DNA of 64,000 bases. Source: Oscillospiraceae bacterium. Lineage in GTDB: Bacteria; Bacillota; Clostridia; Oscillospirales; Ruminococcaceae. The notes under the pieces are model-generated. The model was not told where the DNA came from. It ran no database searches and saw only the letters and a program-made list of their open reading frames with translations. The position numbers and the translations under genes are program-made. Positions 7,330-14,973 of this stretch are shown here, piece by piece. Where the stretch lies: positions 1 through 64,000 of the forward strand of contig JAQXIW010000017.1 in assembly GCA_029007985.1 (NCBI GenBank). Reading direction: 5' to 3'. Positions within the stretch are counted from its first letter, which is position 1, and each line of letters begins with the position of its first letter.

Positions 7330-8439
7330 TCAATAGTACATGTAAAGCTGACACGGTATCATGCCGTTGTACAGCTTTCTTCTCTTTGACCGTTTTTTGC
7401 CGAAATGGGATTCAAATTCGCCGTCGGAGGTAATGATATACGCCGACTTGACCGGGTTTTCTTTCAGCCTTTTTGACAGGATTTCTTCGAGTCTTGCCGC
7501 CTGCTCAATGTCGCCCAATCTCTCGCCGTAAGGTGGATTTGTGATGACTGTCGAATCCGGGCTCGGTGAAAACTTTTTGACATCCGCCTCAAAGAATTTA
7601 ACATATTTTGCAACGCCCGCTTTCTCGGCGTTTTTGCGCGCGGTTTCCAAAACGAGAGGGTCTATGTCAAAACCGTAAGCCGCAAAACCGTTGTCGGCTC
7701 TCACGGCCGCTTTTGCTTTTGCTCTTTCCTCCGCCCATACTTCTTTCGGGATAAAATCGTATTTTTCCGCGGCAAATTTTCTGTTCATCCCCGGGGCAAT
7801 GTTCATCGCCTTTTGAGCCGCCTCGATAAGCAACGTGCCTGAGCCGCAGAACGGGTCCTGAACGGTGTCATAATCTCTGATCCTCGCCAAGTCCACAATA
7901 GCCGCCGCCAAAGTTTCTTTTATCGGCGCCTCGCCGCTGTGACGGCGGTAGCCCCTTTTGTGCAGACCGTCGCCGGAGGTGTCCAGCATAATCTGACACA
8001 CATCTTTTCTTATTGAAAATCTGATTTTGTAGAGATCGCCGTCCTCGGACAGTATCGTGGTTTTGTATTGCTTTCTCAATTTTTCCACTATGGATTTTTT
8101 GATGATTTTCTGACAGGCCGGAACGCTGGACAGCACGCTGGACAGAGACGAGCCCTTGACAGGAAATTCAGCGTTGAGGGGCAATATCCGCTTCCAGTCG
8201 ATTTTTGACACGCCGTCAAACAACTCGTCAAAAGTCGTCGCCTTAAATTCCGCCAAAAGTATGAGGACTCTCTCGGCGGTGCGCAAATTTATATTCGCCC
8301 GGGCAATGATGTGTTCATCCCCCTTGAAAATAATTCTGCCGTCGGAGACATCTATATCGTGAGCGCCCAATTTTTTTATTTCGTAATTCAGCACAGACTC
8401 AGTGCCGAAATAGCATGGTGCAATCAATGTGTATTCCAT
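7330..8439 (-). CDS. THUMP-domain class I rRNA (guanine-N2) methyltransferase, RlmL/YpsC-like
   Basis: A 369-residue enzyme. The N-terminal part (about 1-155) has the ferredoxin-like and THUMP layout of the RlmL/YpsC group. The C-terminal part is a Rossmann-fold methyltransferase with QDPFCGSGTLLIEA as the SAM-binding loop and TNPPYGERLG as the N-methylation NPPY motif. The family methylates a guanine of 23S rRNA; the exact position is inferred from RlmL. The ORF-track protein is 60 residues too long. I start at the ATG at 8439, behind GGGAAGG and with a promoter at 8469-8497 that would exclude the longer start. It is convergent with the XRE gene and transcribed alone. Confidence 0.9.
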   Translation of the reverse strand: MEYTLIAPCYFGTESVLNYEIKKLGAHDIDVSDGRIIFKGDEHIIARANINLRTAERVLILLAEFKATTFDELFDGVSKIDWKRILPLNAEFPVKGSSLSSVLSSVPACQKIIKKSIVEKLRKQYKTTILSEDGDLYKIRFSIRKDVCQIMLDTSGDGLHKRGYRRHSGEAPIKETLAAAIVDLARIRDYDTVQDPFCGSGTLLIEAAQKAMNIAPGMNRKFAAEKYDFIPKEVWAEERAKAKAAVRADNGFAAYGFDIDPLVLETARKNAEKAGVAKYVKFFEADVKKFSPSPDSTVITNPPYGERLGDIEQAARLEEILSKRLKENPVKSAYIITSDGEFESHFGKKRSKRRKLYNGMIPCQLYMYY

Positions 8440-8468
8440 AAATATACCTTCCCGTGTCAATTTATAAT

Positions 8469-8497
8469 AGTATATGATATTATTAAAGATAATGCAA
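8469..8497 (-). promoter_or_regulatory. Promoter of the THUMP methyltransferase gene
   Basis: On the minus strand TTGCAT (8492-8497), a 17-bp spacer and TATACT (8469-8474), about 25 bp upstream of the likely transcription start. Confidence 0.65.
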
Positions 8498-8587
8498 ACA
8501 AATAAATGGATAAATTTATAAATGTTACATTTTTTATTATGGTAATTGTGCATATAAACAAAATTGTAAATATATGTAATTTTTGCT

Positions 8588-8616
8588 TTGACAATTGAAT
8601 AAAAAAACAATATAAT
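8588..8616 (+). promoter_or_regulatory. Perfect-consensus sigma-A promoter of the zinc-ribbon gene
   Basis: TTGACA, a 17-bp spacer and TATAAT (8611-8616), exact consensus. It drives a leader of about 220 nt before the ATG at 8846. Confidence 0.85.
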
Positions 8617-8622
8617 CAAAAT

Positions 8623-8845
8623 GAGATAAAGTTATCTTCACAATTTGAACCCTTCGGGTAATTGATAATAGAATTTTTGCAGTTTCGTCATAGTATTAAC
8701 CTTTATGAAAATGTTTTGAATTTAATTTATCGCCAAAGGCAACAAACTGTTAATAAATGCACCGTGCGTTTATATATACCGAGGCTCATTTAATACATTG
8801 TTTTGAATCTGCCTTGGACACATTTTATTAAGGGAGATTACAAAC
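8623..8845 (+). promoter_or_regulatory. Long structured 5' leader of the zinc-ribbon gene
   Basis: The 8440-8845 gap holds two divergent promoters and this leader, and I see no gene in it. Near the 5' end it has two short hairpins, GATAA-AG-TTATC and ACCC-TTC-GGGT, followed by an AT-rich stretch and a final AAGGGAG ribosome binding site. A perfect promoter feeding a 220-nt leader for a 94-codon gene suggests post-transcriptional control, for example by temperature as for cold-shock mRNAs. No known riboswitch class is recognised. Confidence 0.45.
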
Positions 8846-9130
8846 ATGTATCAGGACGAAATTTTAGTATGCAGAGACTGCGGAAAAGAATTTGTTTTCA
8901 CAGCCGGCGAGCAGGAATTCTACGCTTCAAAAGGCTTTGAAAACAAGCCGGTTCGCTGCAAGGAATGCCGCGCCGCCAGAAAGAACGGTACCCCGACGGC
9001 AAAACCTGTCAGAGAGTACTACACAACAGTCTGTGCCAGATGCGGCAAAGAGGCAAGAGTGCCTTTCAAGCCTCGCGAAGACAGACCTGTGCTCTGTTCC
9101 GAATGTTTTGAAGCGTCAAAAGCGGAATAA
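8846..9130 (+). CDS. Small double zinc-ribbon protein (CxxC_CxxC type)
   Basis: A 94-residue cytoplasmic protein made of two zinc ribbons. The first has CRDCGKEF and CKECRAARK, as in the probable zinc-ribbon family (zf-trcl). The second has CARCGKEARVPFKPRED and CSECF, the CxxC-x17-CxxC module. The family is common in Clostridia and other anaerobes, has no proven function, and is often seen near cold-shock or nucleic-acid genes. RNA or DNA binding is plausible inference. The ATG at 8846 follows AAGGGAG. It is monocistronic between its own consensus promoter and a strong bidirectional terminator. Confidence 0.88.
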   Translation: MYQDEILVCRDCGKEFVFTAGEQEFYASKGFENKPVRCKECRAARKNGTPTAKPVREYYTTVCARCGKEARVPFKPREDRPVLCSECFEASKAE

Positions 9131-9136
9131 AAAATT

Positions 9137-9168
9137 AAGCGGTGTCTCGGACACCGCTTTTCTTTTTT
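9137..9168. terminator. Bidirectional terminator between the zinc-ribbon gene and thiT
   Basis: AAGCGGTGTC (9137-9146), loop TCG, GACACCGCTT (9150-9159), then TTCTTTTTT on the plus strand. The minus strand also leaves the stem into AATTTTTTATT. It serves the two convergent genes. Confidence 0.9.
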
Positions 9169-9181
9169 GCTTTGCTTCGTC

Positions 9182-9814
9182 TTATTTTGTTTCGCCGACA
9201 AGCTTTTCAAAGAATTTTTGCTTGCCCAAAATATACGCGACAACAGCCGTGATAATCATTTCAGGTATAAGATAGGAGCCGTTGTACATAAGGCTGTACA
9301 GCATATACAGCGGTGTGCCGTTGCCGAGGGCGGCAAATATCGAATTGCCCAGAGTGAAGCCCTCCTGAGTGAAAAACCATTCCGCCCAGCCGGAGAAAAG
9401 TAAATATCCCGACACAAAGTGAGCCGCAAATCTGGCAAGTATTGCGATAACTGCGCCCAAGGACAGCTCTTTTGCGATGCTGTTGAATTTACCTCTGAAT
9501 ATTCCGCCTATTCCCAGCACGGCAAAAGCCACGATGTAGTCCAAAAGAATAATCATAAAGGTGTCGAATACGCTTGCGCCCGCCACACCTTTCAGCTCTG
9601 TCATAAGCTGGATAACGCCGAAAACGGTGGAGGACATAAAGCCCCATTTCATACCGTAAAGATATGAGATAATGATTATAGGCAGCATTGAGCAGAAAGT
9701 GACCGAGCCGCCGTTAGGCCACATACCGTCGAATTTCGGCCACACCGACAACACGGTCGCCACCGCAATCAGCATGGCACAGGTAACCAAGGTTTTTGTT
9801 TTGTTTCTTTGCAT
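9182..9814 (-). CDS. thiT: ECF thiamine transporter substrate-binding subunit ThiT
   Basis: A 210-residue integral membrane protein with about six hydrophobic helices. It has the ThiT character: a WPNGGSVTFCSMLPI stretch near the N-terminus and a late aromatic GNGTPLYMLYSLMYNGSYLIPE region. ThiT binds thiamine with high affinity and works with the shared EcfA/A'/T module, which is not in this window. The ATG at 9814 follows GAAAGGAAA. A TPP riboswitch and terminator precede it, which supports the substrate assignment independently of homology. ThiN, which pyrophosphorylates thiamine, is encoded at the far end of the window, consistent with salvage of external thiamine. Confidence 0.95.
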   Translation of the reverse strand: MQRNKTKTLVTCAMLIAVATVLSVWPKFDGMWPNGGSVTFCSMLPIIIISYLYGMKWGFMSSTVFGVIQLMTELKGVAGASVFDTFMIILLDYIVAFAVLGIGGIFRGKFNSIAKELSLGAVIAILARFAAHFVSGYLLFSGWAEWFFTQEGFTLGNSIFAALGNGTPLYMLYSLMYNGSYLIPEMIITAVVAYILGKQKFFEKLVGETK

Positions 9815-9844
9815 TTTTTCTTTTCCTTTCGAAATTTTTCAGCC

Positions 9845-9877
9845 ATAAAAACAAATAACCCCGCCAAAACGGCGGGG
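9845..9877 (-). terminator. Terminator of the TPP riboswitch expression platform
   Basis: On the minus strand CCCCGCC-GTTTT-GGCGGGG (9859-9877) followed by TTATTTGTTTTT. Placed between aptamer and thiT, it implies control by premature termination. I could not define the antiterminator by eye. Confidence 0.8.
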
Positions 9878-9929
9878 GATTGTACGGTATACCTGCGGCG
9901 CAGTCGCGCTCAAAGACACAGTCAATACT

Positions 9930-10015
9930 GTAAAACTCCCTCCGTCGGCATTATCCGAATCAGGTTAAAGGGTTTAAGCCTTAGGGCTAATCTCAGCAAA
10001 TGCTCCCCTGTTTTT
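9930..10015 (-). ncRNA. TPP riboswitch (THI element)
   Basis: The minus strand carries the conserved TPP aptamer blocks in order: CAGGGGAGC, GCTGAGA, ACCCTTTAACCTGAT, CGGATAATGCCG and GGAGGGA. AAAAC at the 5' end can pair with GTTTT at the 3' end as P1. Thiamine pyrophosphate binding is expected to lower thiT expression. Confidence 0.95.
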
Positions 10016-10027
10016 ATGTCCGTGAAT

Positions 10028-10056
10028 ATATTATCACTTGCGTATCGCAAAGTCAA
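10028..10056 (-). promoter_or_regulatory. Promoter of the TPP riboswitch-thiT unit
   Basis: On the minus strand TTGACT (10051-10056), a 17-bp spacer and TAATAT (10028-10033). Transcription would begin near 10021, just upstream of the aptamer. It sits directly after the nth stop codon. Confidence 0.75.
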
Positions 10057-10058
10057 TA

Positions 10059-10724
10059 TTATTGTTTTTTCGCCTTTTTATCCGCTTCTTTTTTATAACG
10101 GCACAAATCCGAAAGACAGCACTTTTCGCAATAAGGCTTTCTCCGAGTGCAGACAGCTCTGCCGTGCAGGACAAAACGGTGGCACAGATCGTTGGATTTT
10201 TCCGGCGCAACCACTTTTTTTAACGCAATTTCGACTTTGTACGGGTCGGTGACGGTCTCGCCCCGTTTCATAAAGCCCAGTCTGTTTGACAGCCTTATGC
10301 AGTGGGTGTCGGCGACGACGGCAGGCTTGCCGTACACATCGCCCAAAATCAGATTTGCGCTTTTGCGGCCCACGCCAGGCAATTTCAGCAAATCATCCAT
10401 ATTGTCCGGCACAACTCCGCCGAAATCGTCTTTCAGCATGGTCATACACCGTTTTATGTCTCTGCCTTTTGTGTTCCCCAGACCGCACGGCTTGACGATT
10501 TCTATTATTTCGCCCACCGGGGCGTCTGCCAGCGCCTCAACCGTCGGGAATTTGTCCAACAATATGGGTATGATTTCATTTACTCTTGCATCTGTGCATT
10601 GGGCGGCAAGTCTTACCGACACCAAAAGCTGCCACCGGGTCGATGTGTCCAAGGTACATTCGGCGACAGGATATTCTTTTTCCAGTCTTTGTACAATTTC
10701 AGCCGCTTGTTTTTTAGTTTTCAT
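10059..10724 (-). CDS. nth: Endonuclease III (DNA glycosylase/AP lyase)
   Basis: A 221-residue base-excision repair enzyme that removes oxidised pyrimidines and cuts the abasic site. The helix-hairpin-helix LPGVGRKSANLIL contains the catalytic lysine, VVADTHCIRLSNRLG the catalytic aspartate. The C-terminal C-x6-C-x2-C-x5-C (CTRRKPYCEKCCLSDLC) binds a 4Fe-4S cluster. A Lys-rich tail follows. I use the ATG at 10724, since the ORF-track version adds 18 residues that do not resemble the family. It is divergent from rarA, another genome-maintenance gene, and upstream of the thiT promoter. Confidence 0.95.
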   Translation of the reverse strand: MKTKKQAAEIVQRLEKEYPVAECTLDTSTRWQLLVSVRLAAQCTDARVNEIIPILLDKFPTVEALADAPVGEIIEIVKPCGLGNTKGRDIKRCMTMLKDDFGGVVPDNMDDLLKLPGVGRKSANLILGDVYGKPAVVADTHCIRLSNRLGFMKRGETVTDPYKVEIALKKVVAPEKSNDLCHRFVLHGRAVCTRRKPYCEKCCLSDLCRYKKEADKKAKKQ

Positions 10725-10814
10725 ACATTTTACCGACTTTCTATGATATAATAAAATTCTAACACAAATAAACCGCAATTAAAATACTTTTATATAATTT
10801 AACGAGGAATATCT

Positions 10815-12077
10815 ATGAGTCAGCCTTTGCGGGCGTCAATGCGCCCCATCACATTGGACGATGTCTGCGGTCAAAAGCACCTGCTGTCAAAGGACAGCGT
10901 GTTCAGACAGCGGATTGAAGCCGGCGTGATACAAAATATGATTTTTTACGGCCCGTCCGGCGTAGGCAAGACAACGGTGGCGTCGATAATAGCCAAAATG
11001 ACCGACCGCAAACTTTTCAAGCTCAACGGAACGCAGAGCTCGACGGCGGATATAAAAGACATAATATCACAGATAAACACCTTCGGCTGTGAAAACGGCA
11101 TTTTGCTGTATTTGGACGAAATACAGTATCTCAATAAAAAGCAGCAGCAATCTCTGCTCGAGGTTTTAGAGGACGGCTCGGTGACGATGATTGCCTCCAC
11201 TACCGAAAATCCGTACTTCGCCGTTTTCAACGCCATACTTTCACGAGCGACTGTTTTTGAATTCAAGCCTCTGTCGGCGGAGGATATCGCCGAGGGCATA
11301 GAAAAATCCCTCGACAGATACAACAGGGAAAACGGCACGAAGTACGCTCTGACGGAGACTGCGGTGAAAACACTGTCAATGGGATGCGGCGGCGATATGA
11401 GAAAATCCTTTAACGCACTTGAACTTCTCATTGCGGCGGCGTCTTATTCCGGCGACAATGTCATAACCGATACAATGGCAAAACAGGTGACGCAGCGCTC
11501 GGCAAACAGGTTTGACAACGGCGGCGACGAACACTACAATCTGCTTTCGGCGCTGCAAAAGTCGATAAGGGGCTCGGACGAAAACGCGGCTCTGCACTAT
11601 TTGGCAAGGCTTTTGGAGGCCGACGGAATGTTGCCGGCTATCAGACGAATACTCGTCATAGCATGCGAGGATATCGGTCTGGCATATCCGCGGGCGATTT
11701 CTGCGGTCAAAGCCTGCTGCGACATCGCTTTACAGGTGGGTATGCCTGAGGCGAGAATACCTTTGGCTGACGCGGTTATTCTATTGGCGACTGCGCCTAA
11801 ATCCAACAGCGGCGAAACTGCCATAGACAGAGCGGCGGCTGTTGTCAGAAACGGCGGTTTCCGCGATATGCCGCCTTATCTGAAAGACGCGCACAATCCG
11901 GCGCAGTCGGGTCTTGCCGACGGCGAAAAATACAAATACCCTCATTCTTATCCGAATCATTGGGTGAAACAGCAGTATCTGCCGGATGAAATCAAAGACG
12001 ATGTCTACTACGAATTCGGCGAAAACCGCACCGAGCAGGCGGCAAAGACCTATTGGGACAACATAAAGAAAAGGTGA
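10815..12077 (+). CDS. rarA: Replication-associated recombination protein A (RarA/MgsA, AAA+ ATPase)
   Basis: A 420-residue AAA+ ATPase of normal length. It has Walker A GPSGVGKTT, Walker B LYLDEIQ, sensor-1 STTENP, and the RarA tetramerisation region with RGSDENAALHYLARLLEADG and ACEDIGLAYP. The C-terminal KYPHSYPNHWVKQQYLPDE is a family hallmark. RarA acts at stalled replication forks and is related to WRNIP1. The ATG at 10815 follows CGAGGAAT. A gene for an unknown membrane protein follows after three bases and is probably co-transcribed. Confidence 0.95.
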   Translation: MSQPLRASMRPITLDDVCGQKHLLSKDSVFRQRIEAGVIQNMIFYGPSGVGKTTVASIIAKMTDRKLFKLNGTQSSTADIKDIISQINTFGCENGILLYLDEIQYLNKKQQQSLLEVLEDGSVTMIASTTENPYFAVFNAILSRATVFEFKPLSAEDIAEGIEKSLDRYNRENGTKYALTETAVKTLSMGCGGDMRKSFNALELLIAAASYSGDNVITDTMAKQVTQRSANRFDNGGDEHYNLLSALQKSIRGSDENAALHYLARLLEADGMLPAIRRILVIACEDIGLAYPRAISAVKACCDIALQVGMPEARIPLADAVILLATAPKSNSGETAIDRAAAVVRNGGFRDMPPYLKDAHNPAQSGLADGEKYKYPHSYPNHWVKQQYLPDEIKDDVYYEFGENRTEQAAKTYWDNIKKR

Positions 12078-12080
12078 AAT

Positions 12081-13019
12081 ATGAACAGGAACGATTTATT
12101 GAATTTCGGCAAATCCAACGGTTTTACTCAAATCAGCCCGGGCGGTATTGCAGGAATCTGGGACGACTATGTGACGCTCATCACGACAAACGGCAACGGC
12201 GTGGGCGTGACATTTTCCGCCACGGTTACGGCGTCGGACAAAAAGGCGTTGGTCAATCTGAATAAACTCATTAAGGGCTACGGCTTGACCGTGTCCGGCT
12301 GGAACGATAAAAGAGTATTCTTTTCTCTGTCCGCCGACGCTCTGAAAACAAGGAAGCTCTCGGAATACCTCGATATTCTTGTAAGATGCCTTAGAGATGT
12401 CAGAGCATATCCGCAGCTCGTCTGTTCGGTTTGCGGCGAAAACGGCTGTGATGTGATGGCAATTCACGGCGGCGAATACGCCAGAGCCCACAAAAACTGT
12501 ATTGAAAATGAGGCAAAGCGGCTGGAAATTTCATACGCCCAAGAAAAAGAAAACAGCAAGGGCGGTCATTTACAGGGTTTGCCGGGCGCGATTTTGGGCG
12601 CGTTCATCGGCGCATTTATAAATATGTTTATCACCGCATTCACCGGCAAAATATACTCGGTCGCTTTTCTGTTTGTGCCGGTTATGGCATATTTGACTTA
12701 TAGAAAACAGCACGGAATTACCGACGGCAAGGGCCTGGCGATATGCGGCGCAGTCTGCGTATATATGGCCTATATGACAGTCTGTTTTAATTCCGCATTT
12801 ACAATGTGGATGGCGGACGCGATGGGCTTTTTGGACGCCTTTAACGGAATGTTGACATATCTGTTTACACCGGGCGGCTTTGTTGAACTCACATCAAAAT
12901 CTCTTATTTACTTTGCCGTTACGGTCTGTGCGCTGTTTTTTACTCACAAGCTGAAACGGCCTAAAAAAACACCTAAAATAAAGCCGGAAGACATCTTAAA
13001 AACAATGGTAAAACTCTAA
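12081..13019 (+). CDS. Membrane protein of unknown function with Cys-containing N-terminal domain
   Basis: A 312-residue protein I do not recognise. Residues 1-165 look soluble and carry a CSVCGENGC cluster and a later HKNC, which could bind metal or form disulfides. Residues about 170-300 contain roughly four to five transmembrane helices, beginning with a Gly-rich GAILGAFIGAFINMF helix. The end is a basic KLKRPKKTPKIKPED tail. It starts three bases after the rarA stop and ends at a strong terminator, so it shares the rarA transcript. Nothing in the sequence supports an enzymatic assignment. Confidence 0.75.
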   Translation: MNRNDLLNFGKSNGFTQISPGGIAGIWDDYVTLITTNGNGVGVTFSATVTASDKKALVNLNKLIKGYGLTVSGWNDKRVFFSLSADALKTRKLSEYLDILVRCLRDVRAYPQLVCSVCGENGCDVMAIHGGEYARAHKNCIENEAKRLEISYAQEKENSKGGHLQGLPGAILGAFIGAFINMFITAFTGKIYSVAFLFVPVMAYLTYRKQHGITDGKGLAICGAVCVYMAYMTVCFNSAFTMWMADAMGFLDAFNGMLTYLFTPGGFVELTSKSLIYFAVTVCALFFTHKLKRPKKTPKIKPEDILKTMVKL

Positions 13020-13023
13020 AAAC

Positions 13024-13054
13024 AAATCCTCCGCCGATGCGGAGGATTTTCTGT
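13024..13054. terminator. Bidirectional terminator between convergent genes
   Basis: AAATCCTCCGC (13024-13034), loop CGAT, GCGGAGGATTT (13039-13049). The minus strand continues into GTTTTTAG. It serves the rarA operon and the GDPD-like gene. Confidence 0.88.
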
Positions 13055-13055
13055 G

Positions 13056-14090
13056 TTATTCGATATTGTCGGCGTGCGGTTTTTCTTCGTCTTCGTCGTA
13101 AGAGGCCGACAAAGGGCCGAATTCCTCCTCGTCATAGAGATAGGCGGCCTTTTTGTCCACGATCTTTTCGCCTCGGGCGATTTTTTTCTGTCTTTTTTCT
13201 TCTTCGGCTATTTTTTCAATTTCGATTTTGCGTGCCCGGCGCCGCTCTTTTTCTTCGCGTTTCTTTATCTGTTCTTCCTCAGCTTTTGACATCTCAATAA
13301 CAGGCATATCCTTGTATTTGCCCGACCGAGGCATAAAACCCTTGATGAACATACAGTCCATTTCTTCTTCGAGGGATTTTGCGGTCTCGCTGTCGGTGAT
13401 CGTAAATGTGCCGTGGGAAGCGCCGAATGCATAGCAGAATTTGACCAAAAAGCTCAGCGGTTTGTTGCGGTACACTATCATCTGCGGGCGGGATGCCGAC
13501 AGCCTCAGCAAATTGCCGTTGAGAAAAGCGTCGGTTTTGCTCAAACCGATAAAGTCTGCGGCAGGTGCGGAAATCAAAATTCTGAAAATTGACTTTTCTG
13601 TGTGCTTAAACCAAGCTATTGTGCCGGAATGTAAACTTGCCACGGCACAGTTGCCGAAAGGATAGCTCAAAATCAAATCCGCCACAAGTCTGCAGTTTTT
13701 ATCGTTGTCCTTTGTAGGCTTGATTTCTACGATAATAGGCACTCTGCCGTTTACGATTGACAAAAGCTCCGACAGCTTCATAAAGCCTTTTTCCGAAAGA
13801 ACATCCGAATTTATATCGGTAATATCTGTGCCGTCTACGGATAGCTTTTCCGCTAAGAAAATCTTCATATCCTCCGAATGATAGGCGGATACCTTGATGC
13901 CGACGCCGTTTTCGGCGCATTTCTCAAAAGCTTCTTTTGAGTTAGGCACATCGTTTTCGTCGGTCACGCCGTTTTCCGCATAGTAGTAGCCGTAAAAAAG
14001 CTCCCTCTGCGCTCTGCGCGCTCCTCCCGGTGTAAATGTAAAGAAAATCAAAATAACCAAAACGATAACTATTGCTAAAACATATACCAT
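13056..14090 (-). CDS. Membrane-anchored GDPD-like protein lacking catalytic residues
   Basis: A 344-residue protein with an N-terminal helix (MVYVLAIVIVLVILIFF). A TIM-barrel part of the glycerophosphodiester phosphodiesterase family follows (about 28-255), and then a highly charged Lys/Arg/Glu helical tail (KKREEKERRRARK). The family's HRG, PEN, ExD and HD motifs are degenerate: the region after NSKEAFEKCAENGVGIKV shows IKVS where xExD is expected and no His-Asp pair. VEIKP, a later family element, is retained. I infer loss of phosphodiesterase activity and a possible binding or scaffold role. It is monocistronic on the minus strand. An alternative is a much diverged active enzyme with relocated ligands. 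Confidence 0.72.
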   Translation of the reverse strand: MVYVLAIVIVLVILIFFTFTPGGARRAQRELFYGYYYAENGVTDENDVPNSKEAFEKCAENGVGIKVSAYHSEDMKIFLAEKLSVDGTDITDINSDVLSEKGFMKLSELLSIVNGRVPIIVEIKPTKDNDKNCRLVADLILSYPFGNCAVASLHSGTIAWFKHTEKSIFRILISAPAADFIGLSKTDAFLNGNLLRLSASRPQMIVYRNKPLSFLVKFCYAFGASHGTFTITDSETAKSLEEEMDCMFIKGFMPRSGKYKDMPVIEMSKAEEEQIKKREEKERRRARKIEIEKIAEEEKRQKKIARGEKIVDKKAAYLYDEEEFGPLSASYDEDEEKPHADNIE

Positions 14091-14259
14091 TTTTATATCT
14101 CCGTATGCTTTGTATTACTACAATTTTAATAAATTTGTCCGGTATAGTCAAGTTAATTTGAATTGTCATGCGAACAAGTCAAAAGTTTTGCAATTTTCAC
14201 AAAACTATAACCAATGCTATTTATAATGAAGATAATAATAGAAATAATATGCCTATATA

Positions 14260-14268
14260 TGATATAAT
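14260..14268 (+). promoter_or_regulatory. Extended -10 promoter of the two-component operon
   Basis: TGATATAAT matches the extended -10 TGnTATAAT; no convincing -35 lies 17 bp upstream. The start would be near 14275, so the leader is only about 16 nt. Confidence 0.55.
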
Positions 14269-14290
14269 ATAGAAAAGCGAGGATATGTTT

Positions 14291-14968
14291 ATGAAAATAT
14301 TAGTGGTTGACGACGAGCAGAGAATAAGAGATCTCATCAGTCAGTATATGACAATCGAGGGATATGATGTCGAAACGGCGCAAGACGGTATTGACGCACT
14401 TTCAAAAATAAGCAAAGGCGATATCGACCTTTGTATTCTCGATATTATGATGCCGTTTATGGACGGCTACACCTGTCTTAAAGAGATGAGAAACAGAGGC
14501 TTCCGCACACCTGTCATCATTCTTTCCGCAAAGGGCGAAGAATACGATAAAATACAGGGATTTGAGGCCGGCTCGGACGACTATGTGGTAAAGCCGTTTT
14601 CGCCGAAAGAGCTTGTCGCCCGTGTAAAGGCCGTTATTGCGAGAGCAAACCCGGTACAGAGCGAAAGCAACGAAAGATACATTTTCGGCGGTCTTGTCAT
14701 AGATGTGCCGTCCCACTCGATACGAATTGACGGCGAGCTGATAAATGTCACCCCGAAAGAATTCGATTTGCTTGTATGCCTTGTACAGAATAAAGGCGTG
14801 GCTCTTTCAAGAGAGAGAATACTTTTGAAAGTTTGGAATTACGACTATTTCGGCGAGGACAGAACGGTCGACACTCACATCAAAATGCTCAGAGGCCATC
14901 TGAAAGATTACAGAGACTGCATTGTCACCGTATGGGGCGTCGGCTATAAGTTTGAACCTAAGGATTGA
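14291..14968 (+). CDS. OmpR/PhoB-family response regulator
   Basis: A 225-residue DNA-binding response regulator. The receiver domain has acidic DDE at 7-9, phospho-acceptor Asp51 (CILDIMMP) and VVKPFSPKEL with the conserved Lys. The C-terminal winged helix has NVTPKEFDLLVCL and DRTVDTHIKMLRGHL. Two ATGs are in frame; GAGG at 14279-14282 is 8 nt from 14291 but only 2 nt from 14285, so I choose 14291. The cognate kinase follows after five bases. No signal-specific neighbour reveals the stimulus. Confidence 0.93.
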   Translation: MKILVVDDEQRIRDLISQYMTIEGYDVETAQDGIDALSKISKGDIDLCILDIMMPFMDGYTCLKEMRNRGFRTPVIILSAKGEEYDKIQGFEAGSDDYVVKPFSPKELVARVKAVIARANPVQSESNERYIFGGLVIDVPSHSIRIDGELINVTPKEFDLLVCLVQNKGVALSRERILLKVWNYDYFGEDRTVDTHIKMLRGHLKDYRDCIVTVWGVGYKFEPKD

Positions 14969-14973
14969 TTTTA

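Noticed and set aside
8440-8619. 60-residue N-terminal extension of the THUMP methyltransferase
   Set aside because: It spans the predicted promoter and reads as AT-rich untranslated sequence; the family begins at MEYTLIAPCYF.
13056-14090. Annotating the GDPD-like gene as an active glycerophosphodiesterase
   Set aside because: The catalytic His, Glu and Asp positions are not conserved, so I call it GDPD-like only.
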